A stretch of DNA of 64,000 nucleotides. It comes from Roseiarcus sp963813555 (GTDB lineage: Bacteria > Pseudomonadota > Alphaproteobacteria > Rhizobiales > Beijerinckiaceae). Position 1 is the stretch's first letter; every line of letters starts with the position of its first letter. A program made the position numbers and the translations under genes. This document shows positions 45,359 through 54,438 of the stretch, in pieces. The stretch is from assembly GCA_963813555.1 (NCBI GenBank), contig CAWEZX010000018.1, positions 62,001-126,000 on the forward strand, written 5' to 3'. Below the pieces are notes generated by a model. It worked only from the letters and a program-made list of their open reading frames with translations, had not been told where the DNA came from and searched no databases.

Positions 45359-48138
45359 CGCGTGAGCCTTTCCAGAATGTCTTTCGCGTGAACCTGGTCG
45401 GCCTTGTAGTTGCCTGTGAGCGTGTACATGACCAGATTGACCCCGCTGCGCAGGGCAAGTTCACGCTGCCGCGCCCCCCCGGGAATCAGTGGATAAAGCG
45501 GGCGACGATCCGCATCCTCCGCCCACGCCGCCGCGAGATCGTCGGAAGCTATGATGATCGGCGAAACGCTATCGCCGGCGCGCGCCGGGCGCTGAACGCG
45601 GTCATTCGGATCGGGTGGCGGGAGCGCCTCGACCCAAGTCTGCCCGATCGCCGTGCGGCCGACGATGCGGTCAAGCAGATAGAAGGTTTTGGTCAGCACG
45701 TGGTCGTGGGGAACGGGCTCAAGCTCTGGGACGTCGACGCCCTCCAGGAACATTCGCAACCAAAGCGCCTCGGCTGTCGGCGGCCCGCCCGGACGCGCGG
45801 TCAGCGCGTCGCGCGTGTCGAAAACCATCGTGCCGCCGTTTTTCATGAACGCGGCGATGCGCGCGCGAGCCTCGGGCTTGGGTTGCGGCAGCCCGGCGAC
45901 GATCGGCCAATAAATGAGCGGATAGAACGCGAGCTCGTCGCGTGCTGGATCGAGTGCGACCGGGTCGGCGAGCTCGGCCGAGGTGCGGGAAGCGAGCACC
46001 CGCGTCAGCGCCGTCAACCCGAGCTTCGAGGTTTCGTCGACCGTCGCGTCGCCGGTCACAACATAGGCGAGCCGGGTGGACAGAGCCGCATCCATGTCGC
46101 GATCGGAGATCGGCGACGATTCGCCGGCCCGGGCCTGGTGTGGGATAGCGGCAAGACCAAGTGCGCTAACGATGGCAAGAGCGGCGAGCGCTCCTTTCCG
46201 CCGCAAGGGCGCGCCACCCATCAGCCAGATCGAAACCAACGCATCAATCATCAGGCCGGCGAGAGCTGCCGGCAGGAGCCAGCGGCGAAGATCGATCGGC
46301 GGCGCGATCGCCAGCGCGCCTTCGTGCACCACAAGAGGCCCATAGTTTGCGGGAGCCAGCCTCTCCCCGGGGGCCAAGGCGTTGACAGCCCGCAACGAGT
46401 CGCGTGTTCCGTAAAAGCCCGGCGGGTGAAGGGAGTCGCCGACGCCGGAAAAGTCATCGCCGATCGGTTCGGCCTGCGCCGGCGGCGGCCCAAGAACGCC
46501 GAAACCGCTCAGCGTGCGCAGAGGCGGTCGCACCGTCCCATGCTCACCGACCTTCGCTTCTGCGGCGCCTTGGCCCGGCGCGTCGGCTTCCGCAACGATG
46601 CGGCGCAGCATATCGACGAACAGACCCGACAAGGGTAGATTCGACCAGGTGGTGTCAGCCGTCACATGAAACAGCACGATGAGACCCTTGCCACGCCGCT
46701 CGGCGGTGACAAGCGGCGTCCCGTCGGCGAGACGCGCCCAGGTCTTCTCCGCAAGTCCAGTCTCCGGTTCGGCGAGCACTTGACGCGTCACCGTCACTTC
46801 GTCCGGCGCCGCGAGGCCAAAGAACGGGCTCCCCGCCTCGAACGGGGCGATGTGCTTCGGGCTCTCCCAGGACAATGCGCCGCCGAGCAGGCGTCCGCCG
46901 CGGCGAAGAGCCGTGGGCGTTAAAGTGTCGTCGCCGGCGGCGAGGCGGGTGCCGGCGAAGCGCAGCAGCACGCCGCCGTTGTCCAGGAATTGGGTGATCG
47001 CGTCGAGCTCCGGGCCCGGCGCCACGCTCATGTCGGCCAGGACGAGCACCGAAGGCTTTTGCTCAAGCAGCGAGACGATCGGATCGGTCGAGGAATCATG
47101 CCACTCACTGATATCGGCGAACGGCTGCAGCGCGCGTTTGAGATAATAGCTGGGGGCAAGCAGCGGCTGCGCGACGTCGGCGCTTGCGCCCGAAGCAATG
47201 GCGACCCGACGCCGGCGCGAGCGTTCATCGATGAGCCATGTCGCGCCCGCTGAGCGTTCGCCGTCGATGACGACTTGCGTGACATCGTTGCGCAATTCAA
47301 CCGGCAGATCGAAATGGGCGTCGACAGCCGATTTGGCGCCGAAGTCGAAAACCGCCCGGCCAACTTCGCGTTTTTGAGCGTCGAGGGCGCGCACCGCGCC
47401 CGTCGCCGGCGCGCGTGCATCCGACCGCATAAGCTGCGCCGTCAGCGCCCCCGCCTCATTGTCAACGCCGGCGAGCGCGAGCGCGCCCCTGCCGTCAGTA
47501 ACGACCTCTGCCGAGTGAGCGATGGACGCGAGCCGGGCGGAAAAACCGCTTGCCCCGCCCAGCTCGACCCCGTCGGCGATCCACAAAATCTCAGTCTTCG
47601 GTTCGCGGGCGAGAAAGCGCTCGATCGCGGGCAAAGCCGCCGCGCGGTCCGGCGCATAGGGAACGGGCGCCAGCGACCGCAACCGACCTTCAACTCCGGA
47701 TCTGTCCAGCGGCGCGATGTCCTGGCCGCCCTGCGAGAGGGCCTCGACCGCTACGATTCGACCAGACCGCGCCGCCGCCGCTGCGCGTTCCCGCGCGAAG
47801 TCGATTCGCTTATCCCAAGTTGGCGCCGCGGCAAATCCGTCGTCTATCAAAACCAGAAGCGGCCCCGATCCAGAGAGTGCGGCGAAGCTGTTCCACAGCG
47901 GCTCGGCCATGGCGAGAATGATGAGCGCCCCGATCGCGAGCCGGAGGGCCAGAATTGGCCAAGGCGTGCGCGCCGGCGTCGTCTCGCTCGGATTGAGCCC
48001 AATGAGAAGCCGCAGCGGCGGAAATATCGCTCGTCGGGGGCTCGGCGGCGTGACCCGCAAAAGGAAATAGAGCCCAACGAGGCCGATCAACGCCGCCAGA
48101 ACAGCGGGGGCGGCGAAGGCGAGCGGCAGCCCTAACAT
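45355..48138 (-). CDS. BatA-like N-terminal / DUF4159 domain protein
   Basis: A 927-residue membrane protein. An N-terminal BatA-like region has two helices (about 7-27 and 66-82) with FLLRVTPPSPRRAIFPPLRL between them. A middle section resembles VWA and amidotransferase folds (ITQFLDNGGVLLRFAGTRLA), then a helix pair near 655-690, then the C-terminal DUF4159 domain (LAYVVTGDATVDETSKLGLT, AFYPLIYWPI). It fits the conserved alphaproteobacterial MoxR cluster, thought to assemble envelope proteins. The start follows the DUF58 stop by three bases. Confidence 0.88.
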   Translation of the reverse strand: MLGLPLAFAAPAVLAALIGLVGLYFLLRVTPPSPRRAIFPPLRLLIGLNPSETTPARTPWPILALRLAIGALIILAMAEPLWNSFAALSGSGPLLVLIDDGFAAAPTWDKRIDFARERAAAAARSGRIVAVEALSQGGQDIAPLDRSGVEGRLRSLAPVPYAPDRAAALPAIERFLAREPKTEILWIADGVELGGASGFSARLASIAHSAEVVTDGRGALALAGVDNEAGALTAQLMRSDARAPATGAVRALDAQKREVGRAVFDFGAKSAVDAHFDLPVELRNDVTQVVIDGERSAGATWLIDERSRRRRVAIASGASADVAQPLLAPSYYLKRALQPFADISEWHDSSTDPIVSLLEQKPSVLVLADMSVAPGPELDAITQFLDNGGVLLRFAGTRLAAGDDTLTPTALRRGGRLLGGALSWESPKHIAPFEAGSPFFGLAAPDEVTVTRQVLAEPETGLAEKTWARLADGTPLVTAERRGKGLIVLFHVTADTTWSNLPLSGLFVDMLRRIVAEADAPGQGAAEAKVGEHGTVRPPLRTLSGFGVLGPPPAQAEPIGDDFSGVGDSLHPPGFYGTRDSLRAVNALAPGERLAPANYGPLVVHEGALAIAPPIDLRRWLLPAALAGLMIDALVSIWLMGGAPLRRKGALAALAIVSALGLAAIPHQARAGESSPISDRDMDAALSTRLAYVVTGDATVDETSKLGLTALTRVLASRTSAELADPVALDPARDELAFYPLIYWPIVAGLPQPKPEARARIAAFMKNGGTMVFDTRDALTARPGGPPTAEALWLRMFLEGVDVPELEPVPHDHVLTKTFYLLDRIVGRTAIGQTWVEALPPPDPNDRVQRPARAGDSVSPIIIASDDLAAAWAEDADRRPLYPLIPGGARQRELALRSGVNLVMYTLTGNYKADQVHAKDILERLTR

Positions 48139-48141
48139 CGC

Positions 48142-49048
48142 TCAGGCGCTCCTCAAACCCACGCCGGGTTCAGACGCGGAAAGGCGCATGCGCAGCGTCA
48201 GCAGCATCTTAGCTGGCGATCCGTCGCTCCGATGGATGCTCATACCCCAGCCTGAGCGGGCGCAGATTCCCCTGATCGTTTCTCGATGCGCGGCAAGGCG
48301 CGCGAGATAGGCGTCGCGCAAGTTTTGCGCCCGCGGCGTGAGCACGCTGAGCAACCCGGCGGGATCGAGAAACTCTGTGTTGCCGGAGAACGGATAGGTC
48401 TCCTCGATCGGATCAGCGATCATCACCAGTTCGCCGATCGCGCCTTCCGCGCTCACAGCCCGGATCGCGCGCGCGACGTCTTCCGGCTCCGAGAGGAAAT
48501 CGCCGATCATGAGAACCATCGAGCGTGGGGCGGCAGGCAGCGCGGGCGGCAACGTGGCTAGCGAGGGGCCCCGGAGTCGCTCGTCGGTCGCAATCGCTTC
48601 GGCAAAGCGCTCGACGACGCCTTGCGTCGCCAATGGTCGGGTAAGGCCGAGCAGACCCGCGCGCTCGCCGCCGCGCACACAAAGATCCGCGAAAGCCAGC
48701 GCCAGCAAAGCCGCCCGATCGATCTTCGAGACCGGCGCCAGAACTCGACGCAAATTGCATCGAGGCCGAGCGATCGAACCAGATCCAGACCGTATGCGCC
48801 GCCTCCCATTCGCGCTCCCGGACAAAAGCGCGCTCTTCACGCGCCGAGCGACGCCAGTCGACGCGCGACGACGGTTCGCCGGAAAGAAACGGCCGAAATT
48901 GCCAGAAGGTTTCGCCAGAGCCAGCCCGCCGCCGACCGTGAACACCGTGCCGCACCGTCTGCGCCACGCGGCGGGCCGCGATAACCAGGCTCGGCAGACG
49001 AGCCGAGAGAGTCGCGGCTTCGCGCCGTATGGAGGCGGGGAGCGTCAT
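48142..49048 (-). pseudogene. DUF58 domain protein, frameshifted
   Basis: About 302 codons. The N-terminal half has the DUF58 motif GSGETFWQFRPFLSGEPSSR followed by VDWRRSAREERAFVREREWE and VWIWFDRSASMQF. The remainder continues in another frame from LAPVSKIDRAALLALAFADL to SEPGVGLRSA. One extra base at about 48742 explains the shift. DUF58 proteins are von Willebrand-like and work with the MoxR ATPase encoded 20 bases upstream. As the rest of the operon is intact, a sequence error is likely. Confidence 0.85.
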
Positions 49049-49067
49049 TGCGCAGAAAGCCCCGAAA

Positions 49068-50069
49068 TCATTGGACCGTCTTGGCCACAAGCCGTCCAAT
49101 CACCGCCGAAATCGTCTCGCCCTCCGCGCGTGCAGCGAAGCTTAGCGCCATGCGGTGCTTAAGCGCCGGTTCGGCCAGGGTGGCAATGTCGTCGAGCGAG
49201 GGCGACAGGCGCCCGTCGACCAGCGCGCGGGCGCGAGCCGCCAGCATTAACGCCTGCGCCGCGCGCGGGCCGGGGCCCCAGCCGATACCCTTGGTCAGCT
49301 CTGGGTCGCCTTCGCCTGGGCGGCCGGCCCGCACTAGGTCGAGTATCGCCTCGACGACCCGATCGCCTATCGGGGCCCGCCGCACGAGCCGTTGCGCCGC
49401 CATCAGATCCTCCGCCGTCATCACCGGCTTTGGACGCGCCTCGCGCTCGCCCGTTGTCTCGATGAGAATTCGGCGTTCGGCCGCCCGATCCGGGTAGCCG
49501 ACGTCGATCTGCAACAGGAAGCGATCAAGCTGCGCCTCGGGAAGCGGATAGGCGCCTTCCTGTTCCAGCGGGTTCTGGGTCGCCAAAACGTGGAATGGCC
49601 GTGGCAAATCATACCGCGCCCCCGCGACGGTGACATGATGCTCCTGCATCGCCTGGAGCAGCGCTGACTGAGTGCGTGGACTGGCTCGATTGATCTCGTC
49701 CGCCATCAGCAATTGGGCGAAGATCGGTCCTTTGATGAAGCGGAAGCCACGCTTGCCGTCGTGACCTTCCTCCATCACCTCGGAGCCGAGAATGTCAGTC
49801 GGCATCAGATCGGGCGTGAACTGCACCCGCAGGGCGTCGAGACCAACGACAATTCCCAATGTTTCGACAAGCTTGGTCTTTGCAAGCCCTGGAACGCCGA
49901 TCAACAATCCGTGTCCACCAGCGAGCAATGTCGCGAGAGTCAGGTCGACGACACGCTCTTGACCGAAAATGACGCCACCGATCTCAGCGCGCACGGCGGC
50001 GATGCGCTCCAGCGCTACGTCGGCGTCGCGGGTCAGCTGGCCTGGATCGGCGATATTGGTCACGTTCAT
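49068..50069 (-). CDS. MoxR-family AAA+ ATPase
   Basis: A 333-residue ATPase. Walker A is GVPGLAKTKLVETLG, Walker B is LLMADEINRASPRTQSALLQ (sensor/arginine region following), and AMQEHHVTVAG and LATQNPLEQEGAYPLPEAQL are diagnostic. MoxR proteins act as chaperones that mature VWA-domain partners, here the DUF58, DUF4159 and amidotransferase-like proteins downstream. It is the first gene of the operon and is divergent from the DUF1285 gene. Confidence 0.93.
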   Translation of the reverse strand: MNVTNIADPGQLTRDADVALERIAAVRAEIGGVIFGQERVVDLTLATLLAGGHGLLIGVPGLAKTKLVETLGIVVGLDALRVQFTPDLMPTDILGSEVMEEGHDGKRGFRFIKGPIFAQLLMADEINRASPRTQSALLQAMQEHHVTVAGARYDLPRPFHVLATQNPLEQEGAYPLPEAQLDRFLLQIDVGYPDRAAERRILIETTGEREARPKPVMTAEDLMAAQRLVRRAPIGDRVVEAILDLVRAGRPGEGDPELTKGIGWGPGPRAAQALMLAARARALVDGRLSPSLDDIATLAEPALKHRMALSFAARAEGETISAVIGRLVAKTVQ

Positions 50070-50171
50070 AAACTTGTCCTCTGCGCCACGCGGATGGCTT
50101 ACAGTTTTGTTTTGTCTTCAGGCGCACTAGATTGAACGCGCGTCATTTCGACGCAAGCCCCAAGTACGCAG

Positions 50172-50795
50172 ATGTCAGATTCGCCCACAAAGAAACGCGA
50201 GAATCACGCAGAGCCGGCGCACGCGCCGGAAGGAGTTCTGCGAGGACTCGGCAAGGCGGCCACGGGGCGTTTGCGCGGCGTAGGACCGGCGCCTTCTTGG
50301 AATCCGCCTGACTGCGGCGATATCGACATGCGCATCGCTGCCGATGGAACATGGTTTTATTGTGGCTCGCCGATTGGGCGGGCGCCCCTGGTCCAGCTGT
50401 TTGCGTCGGTCATGCGCAGAGAGGGCGACCGCTACGTCTTGGTGACGCCGGTCGAAAAGGTCGGGATCACGGTCGACGACGCGCCATTTCTGGCGGTCGA
50501 AATGGACGTAGAGGACGAGGCGGACGGACCGCGACTGACGTTCCGCACCAATGTCGAGGACATGGTGACGGTCGATTCCGAACACCCACTTCGTTTCGAG
50601 CGCGGCGCCTCGGAGGGCCTGAAACCCTACGTGAGGGTGCGGGGCGAGCTTTGGGCGCTGGTCAAGCGGGCGCTGTTCTATGACCTTGTCGCTCTCGGCC
50701 AGACGGCGCGGGTCGCGAACGAGGACTGGTTCGGCGTGCGGTCGTGCGGCCTTTTCTTCCCCATGTGTCCGGCGAGCGAAATCGAGGGCCTTTGA
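50172..50795 (+). CDS. DUF1285 family protein
   Basis: 207 residues from ATG 50172. Family motifs include CGDIDMRIAADGTWFYCGSP followed by IGRAPLVQLFASVMRREGD and a final RSCGLFFPMCPASE. It has no signal peptide. The role is unknown. It is first in the conserved operon DUF1285, CoA-pyrophosphatase-type NUDIX, DUF6111, cca, with every junction overlapping (TTGA, TGATG, ATGA), suggesting coupled translation. Confidence 0.9.
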   Translation: MSDSPTKKRENHAEPAHAPEGVLRGLGKAATGRLRGVGPAPSWNPPDCGDIDMRIAADGTWFYCGSPIGRAPLVQLFASVMRREGDRYVLVTPVEKVGITVDDAPFLAVEMDVEDEADGPRLTFRTNVEDMVTVDSEHPLRFERGASEGLKPYVRVRGELWALVKRALFYDLVALGQTARVANEDWFGVRSCGLFFPMCPASEIEGL

Positions 50796-51448
50796 GCGCC
50801 AATCTCATCGCCGATCCAACTCCGGCCGCGCTGCGCGCGCTGGCGCAACGGAAGCTCAGACCCTCGCTAAGCTTGGCGGATCTCGAGCGAGCCGCGCCGA
50901 GCGGCGTAAGCGACGACGCTCTCGATGGACGGCAGCCAGACATAGCCAACCTCGCGCCATTACGTCCGGCAGCCGTCCTTTTGCCGATCGTCGACCGGCC
51001 CGGCGGGCTCAGGGTTCTCCTGACCCTGCGGGCGGCAGATTTGCGGGCCCATTCCGGCCAAGTCGCCTTTCCGGGGGGGAAGATCGATGCGGGCGAGACC
51101 CCGCGCGAGGCGGCGTTGCGCGAGGCGTACGAAGAAATCGGACTCGAAGAGCGTTTCGTTGAGGCCCTCGGCTGGCTCGATCCCTATTTCACCGGCACCG
51201 GATTTCGCGTTGCGCCCCTGGTCGCGCTGGTCGAACCCTCGTTTCAGCTTACGATCAACAAGCTCGAGGTCGACGAGGTTTTCGAAACACCGTTCGCGTT
51301 TCTCATGGATGCGGCCAATCATCGCCTCGAGGAGCGCGAGTGGCGGGGACGCCGGCGCAGATATTACGCCATGCCGCACCAGGGGCAGTATATCTGGGGC
51401 GCCACCGCCGGAATCTTACGCAACCTTTACGAGAAGCTGTTCTCCTGA
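50792..51448 (+). CDS. CoA pyrophosphatase-type NUDIX hydrolase
   Basis: 218 residues from a TTG that overlaps the DUF1285 stop. The NUDIX box is complete, GKIDAGETPREAALREAYEE followed by IGL, and is preceded by the CoA-type LRAHSGQVAFPGG motif. These enzymes cleave CoA to 3',5'-ADP and phosphopantetheine. The C-terminal half (DEVFETPFAFLMDAANH) is normal for the family. Confidence 0.9.
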   Translation: MSANLIADPTPAALRALAQRKLRPSLSLADLERAAPSGVSDDALDGRQPDIANLAPLRPAAVLLPIVDRPGGLRVLLTLRAADLRAHSGQVAFPGGKIDAGETPREAALREAYEEIGLEERFVEALGWLDPYFTGTGFRVAPLVALVEPSFQLTINKLEVDEVFETPFAFLMDAANHRLEEREWRGRRRRYYAMPHQGQYIWGATAGILRNLYEKLFS

Positions 51449-51708
51449 TGGGCAGGGCCGTCCTCGAACCGCTGGCGCTTTTCTTAAGCCCGTTCGCGGT
51501 CTACGCGCTCTATCTCGCGCTGCGCGCCCGCTATCCGCTCGAGGTTGAACATTGGACCCGCCGGCGCGTGTCGGTCATGACCCTCGTTGGCCTGGCGGCT
51601 GCGGTGCTCGGCCTCGTCGCCCTCAACGCCTTCGCGCCTCGGGGCCGCGGCGTTTACATCCCTGCGCATGTCGAAAATGGCGTGCTGGTTCCCGGGCGCT
51701 TCAAATGA
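51448..51708 (+). CDS. DUF6111 family small membrane protein
   Basis: 86 residues. ATG 51448 shares a base with the previous stop (TGATG). There are two helices (about 8-24 and 42-60), PLEVEHWTRRRV between them, and a C-terminal periplasmic PAHVENGVLVPGRFK. The function is unknown. The conserved location between the NUDIX gene and cca supports a real protein. Confidence 0.85.
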   Translation: MGRAVLEPLALFLSPFAVYALYLALRARYPLEVEHWTRRRVSVMTLVGLAAAVLGLVALNAFAPRGRGVYIPAHVENGVLVPGRFK

Positions 51709-53017
51709 CCGTGCTTGCGGGTCTCACGCAAGGAAAGCTCAAGGATCCGGCGCGCCTCGCGCGAGGCCCGCTCACGCGAGCGCTCGAAGCCCTCAACGGA
51801 GGGGGCGAGGAGACCCGGCTTGTCGGCGGAGCGGTGCGGGATCTGGCGCTCGGCGAGCCGGCGGTCGATTTCGACCTTGCAACCACCGCTACCCCCGACG
51901 AAGTCATCCGCCGCGCGCGCGAGGCGGGGTTCAGGGTCGCTCTGACCGGCGTCACACATGGCACGGTGACGATCATCGTCGACGGGCGCCCGCTCGAAAC
52001 GACGACCTTGCGCGAGGACGTCGAGACCGACGGGCGGTGGGCCAAAGTGGCGTTCGGGCGCGACTTCGCCGCCGACGCGCGGCGGCGCGATTTCACCATC
52101 AATGCGCTGTCGCTCAGCGCCGATGGAACGGTCCACGATACTGTCGGCGGGCTTGAGGATCTCCGCGCGGGGCGGGTGCGTTTCATTGGCGACGCCGAAG
52201 CGCGGATTCGCGAGGATTATCTGCGCATTCTCCGGTTCTTCCGCTTCTCCGCCCGCTTCTCCGCGAGCGGGCTCGACCGCGAGGGCCTTTCGGCCGCGAT
52301 CCGGTCGCGCGAGGGCCTCACGCGTCTGTCGCGCGAGCGCGTGCGCGCCGAACTCATGAAGCTCCTCGCGGCGCCGCGCGCGAGCGAGGTCGTGCAGACA
52401 ATGGGCGAAACCGGGTTCCTCGAGCCGCTCCTCGGCGGCGTCGCCTATCCGCGACGCTTGAGCCGTCTCATCGCGATCGAGGCCGAGCGCGGCCTCGACG
52501 GCGACGCCCTTCTGCGTCTCATCGCGCTCGGCGTCGCGATCCCCGAAGACGCGGAACGGCTGCGCGACCGGCTGCGGCTCGCCAACGCCGAAGCCGACCG
52601 GCTGAAATCGGCCGCCGCGGCGCTGATCGGCCTGCACGGAATCGCGGCGCCCCCTCGTTCCATGGGCTTTGCGCGCTCCTGTTCAGCGCCGGACGTGAGG
52701 CGGCGCGCGACGCGCTAATGCTCGCAGAGGCCGAGTCCGAAGCGCCGCCTTCGGATACGGCCTTCGCCGCGGCGGATCGGTTTCTCGCCGACGCGCCCGA
52801 ACCCAAGCTCCCGATCAGCGGCGCGGACCTGATCGCGCGCGGCGTGGCGGCCGGGCGGCCGGTCGGACGGGCGCTGCGTGCCTTCCAGGCTTTGTGGATC
52901 CGAGCCGGCTTCCCGAAGAAGCCGGAGACGCTGGCGCGCCTGCTCGAGGAGGCTGTCGGGGCATCGGCGCGCCCCGAGGGCTCGACGCCAGAGGGCGCGA
53001 TCGACCGGGGCGTTTGA
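51705..53017 (+). pseudogene. cca: CCA tRNA nucleotidyltransferase, frameshifted
   Basis: About 437 codons. The N-terminal nucleotidyltransferase domain has RLVGGAVRDLALGEPAVDFD (the GG and DxD motifs), followed by ADARRRDFTINALS and REDYLRILRFFRFSAR. The C-terminal part continues in another frame from HGLCALLFSAGREAARDALM to TPEGAIDRGV. A single missing base near 52660 accounts for this. The enzyme adds or repairs the CCA tail of tRNA and is important for growth, so an assembly error is likelier than loss. ATG 51705 overlaps the DUF6111 stop. Confidence 0.88.
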
Positions 53018-53070
53018 TCCATCTTCGCCGCCTCGCGGCTTGCCGAACCGGCCGGTCAACGCGGCTGCAA

Positions 53071-53120
53071 ATACAACCTGATGGCGAACTTCGCGCAAAT
53101 AGGGTACCAATAAACGCTAG
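53071..53120 (+). repeat. Dispersed repeat with iterated tail, copy B (cut by MITE)
   Basis: The head ATACAACCTGATGGCGAACT is followed by CGCGCAAATA and, after a short insert, ATAAACGCTAG, the same unit as in copy A. A MITE-like element interrupts it at CTAG. It lies 53 bases after the cca stop. Confidence 0.55.
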
Positions 53121-53235
53121 CAGGCTGTTGAAAAAGTCCGCCGCGCACGGTCGAAACCGGGAACACAACGGAATCCAAGGGAGTCCGGAACGGAATCGAA
53201 CTGCGGCGGAAATGAGTTTTTCAACAGCCTGCTAG
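53117..53235. mobile_element. MITE-like element with 19-bp inverted repeats including CTAG
   Basis: CTAGCAGGCTGTTGAAAAA at 53117-53135 is perfectly inverted at 53217-53235. CTAG at each end may be the target duplication, giving a 111-bp element with 15-bp ends CAGGCTGTTGAAAAA. There is no coding capacity inside. It needs a transposase in trans; similar ends occur on several IS families, so the parent is not assigned. Confidence 0.7.
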
Positions 53236-53404
53236 AGCCACAATCTGTTAAGTAGCGTGACAGCATCGGGCAAATCTCGACACCCCTATCCTTTTAAATC
53301 ACATCTTCTTCTAGCTCAAAGCTGTCTTGTCCTATAGTGTCCTGGACAAAGGGTAACGGGGCAAGAAGGCCGATTCGCGTTACCCTGGAACAGGTCGGGT
53401 AACG

Positions 53405-53775
53405 CGCTGACGGACATCCAAATCAAAAAACTAGCGCTCCCAAGGCACGCAAGGAAGTTCCGGACGCGAAGGTAAGCAGTTATATTTGGTCGTCCAGCTA
53501 TCCGGGGCGAAGTCGTGGGCGGTCCGCTATCCCATCAACGGCGCGCCGAAGAAACTCACCATCGGCCCCACCCGGCCTTAGACCTCGCGACGGCGCGCAA
53601 GCGAGCGCTGGAGGCCATTGGCGACGTTGCAGGCGGCAAAGACCCGGCGGCCGAGAAGAAGGCCAGGAAGGCGGCGGCGATGGCCAAGCGCGCCGCCGAC
53701 CATACTCGTCTCGGAAGGATCGCGGCCTCCTACGTCGAGCGCTATGTGAAGCGGATGCCGAGCAGATGCGCTCGC
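53405..53775 (+). pseudogene. Tyrosine-recombinase (integrase) N-terminal remnant
   Basis: Fragments in different frames read LTDIQIKKLALP, then QLYLVVQLSGAKSWAVRYPI with NGAPKKLTIGP, then LDLATARKRALEAIGDVAGG followed by KDPAAEKKARKAA and RIAASYVERYVKR. Together these follow the N-terminal arm-binding (DUF4102-type) part of phage/island integrases. The catalytic domain is absent. No tRNA gene or attachment site was found beside it; 53236-53404 holds nothing else recognisable. Confidence 0.75.
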
Positions 53776-53825
53776 GCGAACTTGGCGAAGCCCTGCAACA
53801 ATAGGCCGCGACCACCGACGTGCTG

Positions 53826-54438
53826 AAAGTCATTTAGTCGTTCGGCGTTCGATTTGCAGACCGTACTCAACACGCTGGGTCGCCAGCGGCGGCGCTTTGC
53901 GGAGCCAGAAACGGTTTGATCTATTTGCGGTCTGGGAATACATTCAAAGTCAAAGCGGCGACGAAGAACTGGAACCCCGAGACTTTCCGCCTTCTGAGTC
54001 AAACGCCGCACAGGCCCGGACGCCGGACTGTTGGGGCTTGGGTCCTGTTGACCGGCGAAGTGCAGAACGTCGCGGACATGCAGGTGGATCCGGACTATGA
54101 CCCCACCATCCGCTCCAAATCCAGATCGTCCAGACCTTTGCCGACCAAGCGGTGATCGCGATCGAGAACCCGCGGTTGTTCAACGAGACGCAGCAGGTGC
54201 TGGAACTGTAGACTGCGACTGCGGAAGTCATTGCCGGCTCGCCATCCGACGTGAGGCCGGTGTTCCAAGCCATCGCGACCAGCGCCAACAAACTGATGAG
54301 AGGGTTCTCAACTGCCGTATTCCGTATCTTTGGCGACGCTGTTCACCTGGAGGCGTTCACCCCGAGGACCCCAGCGCCGACGAGGCGCTCAAGGCCAAGT
54401 TTCGCTGCTCGCTTGCCGAATTTCCAGTGTTTGAGCTA
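53826..54438 (+). pseudogene. GAF-domain sensor protein remnant
   Basis: Several frames together read AAALCGARNGLIYLR, FKVKAATKNWNPETFRLLSQ, VLLTGEVQNVADMQ and DPDYDPTIRS, then FADQAVIAIENPRLFNETQQ, and a second set VFQAIATSANKLMRGFSTAV followed by VFRIFGDAVHLEAFTP. These are the consecutive GAF domains found in large Rhizobiales sensor kinases or cyclases. There are several frameshifts and stops and no kinase domain. The right end is cut off by the IS5-type element at 54439. Confidence 0.75.

Noticed and set aside
53236..53404. tRNA gene or attachment site beside the integrase remnant.
   Set aside because: I could not fold a cloverleaf or find a matching direct repeat.
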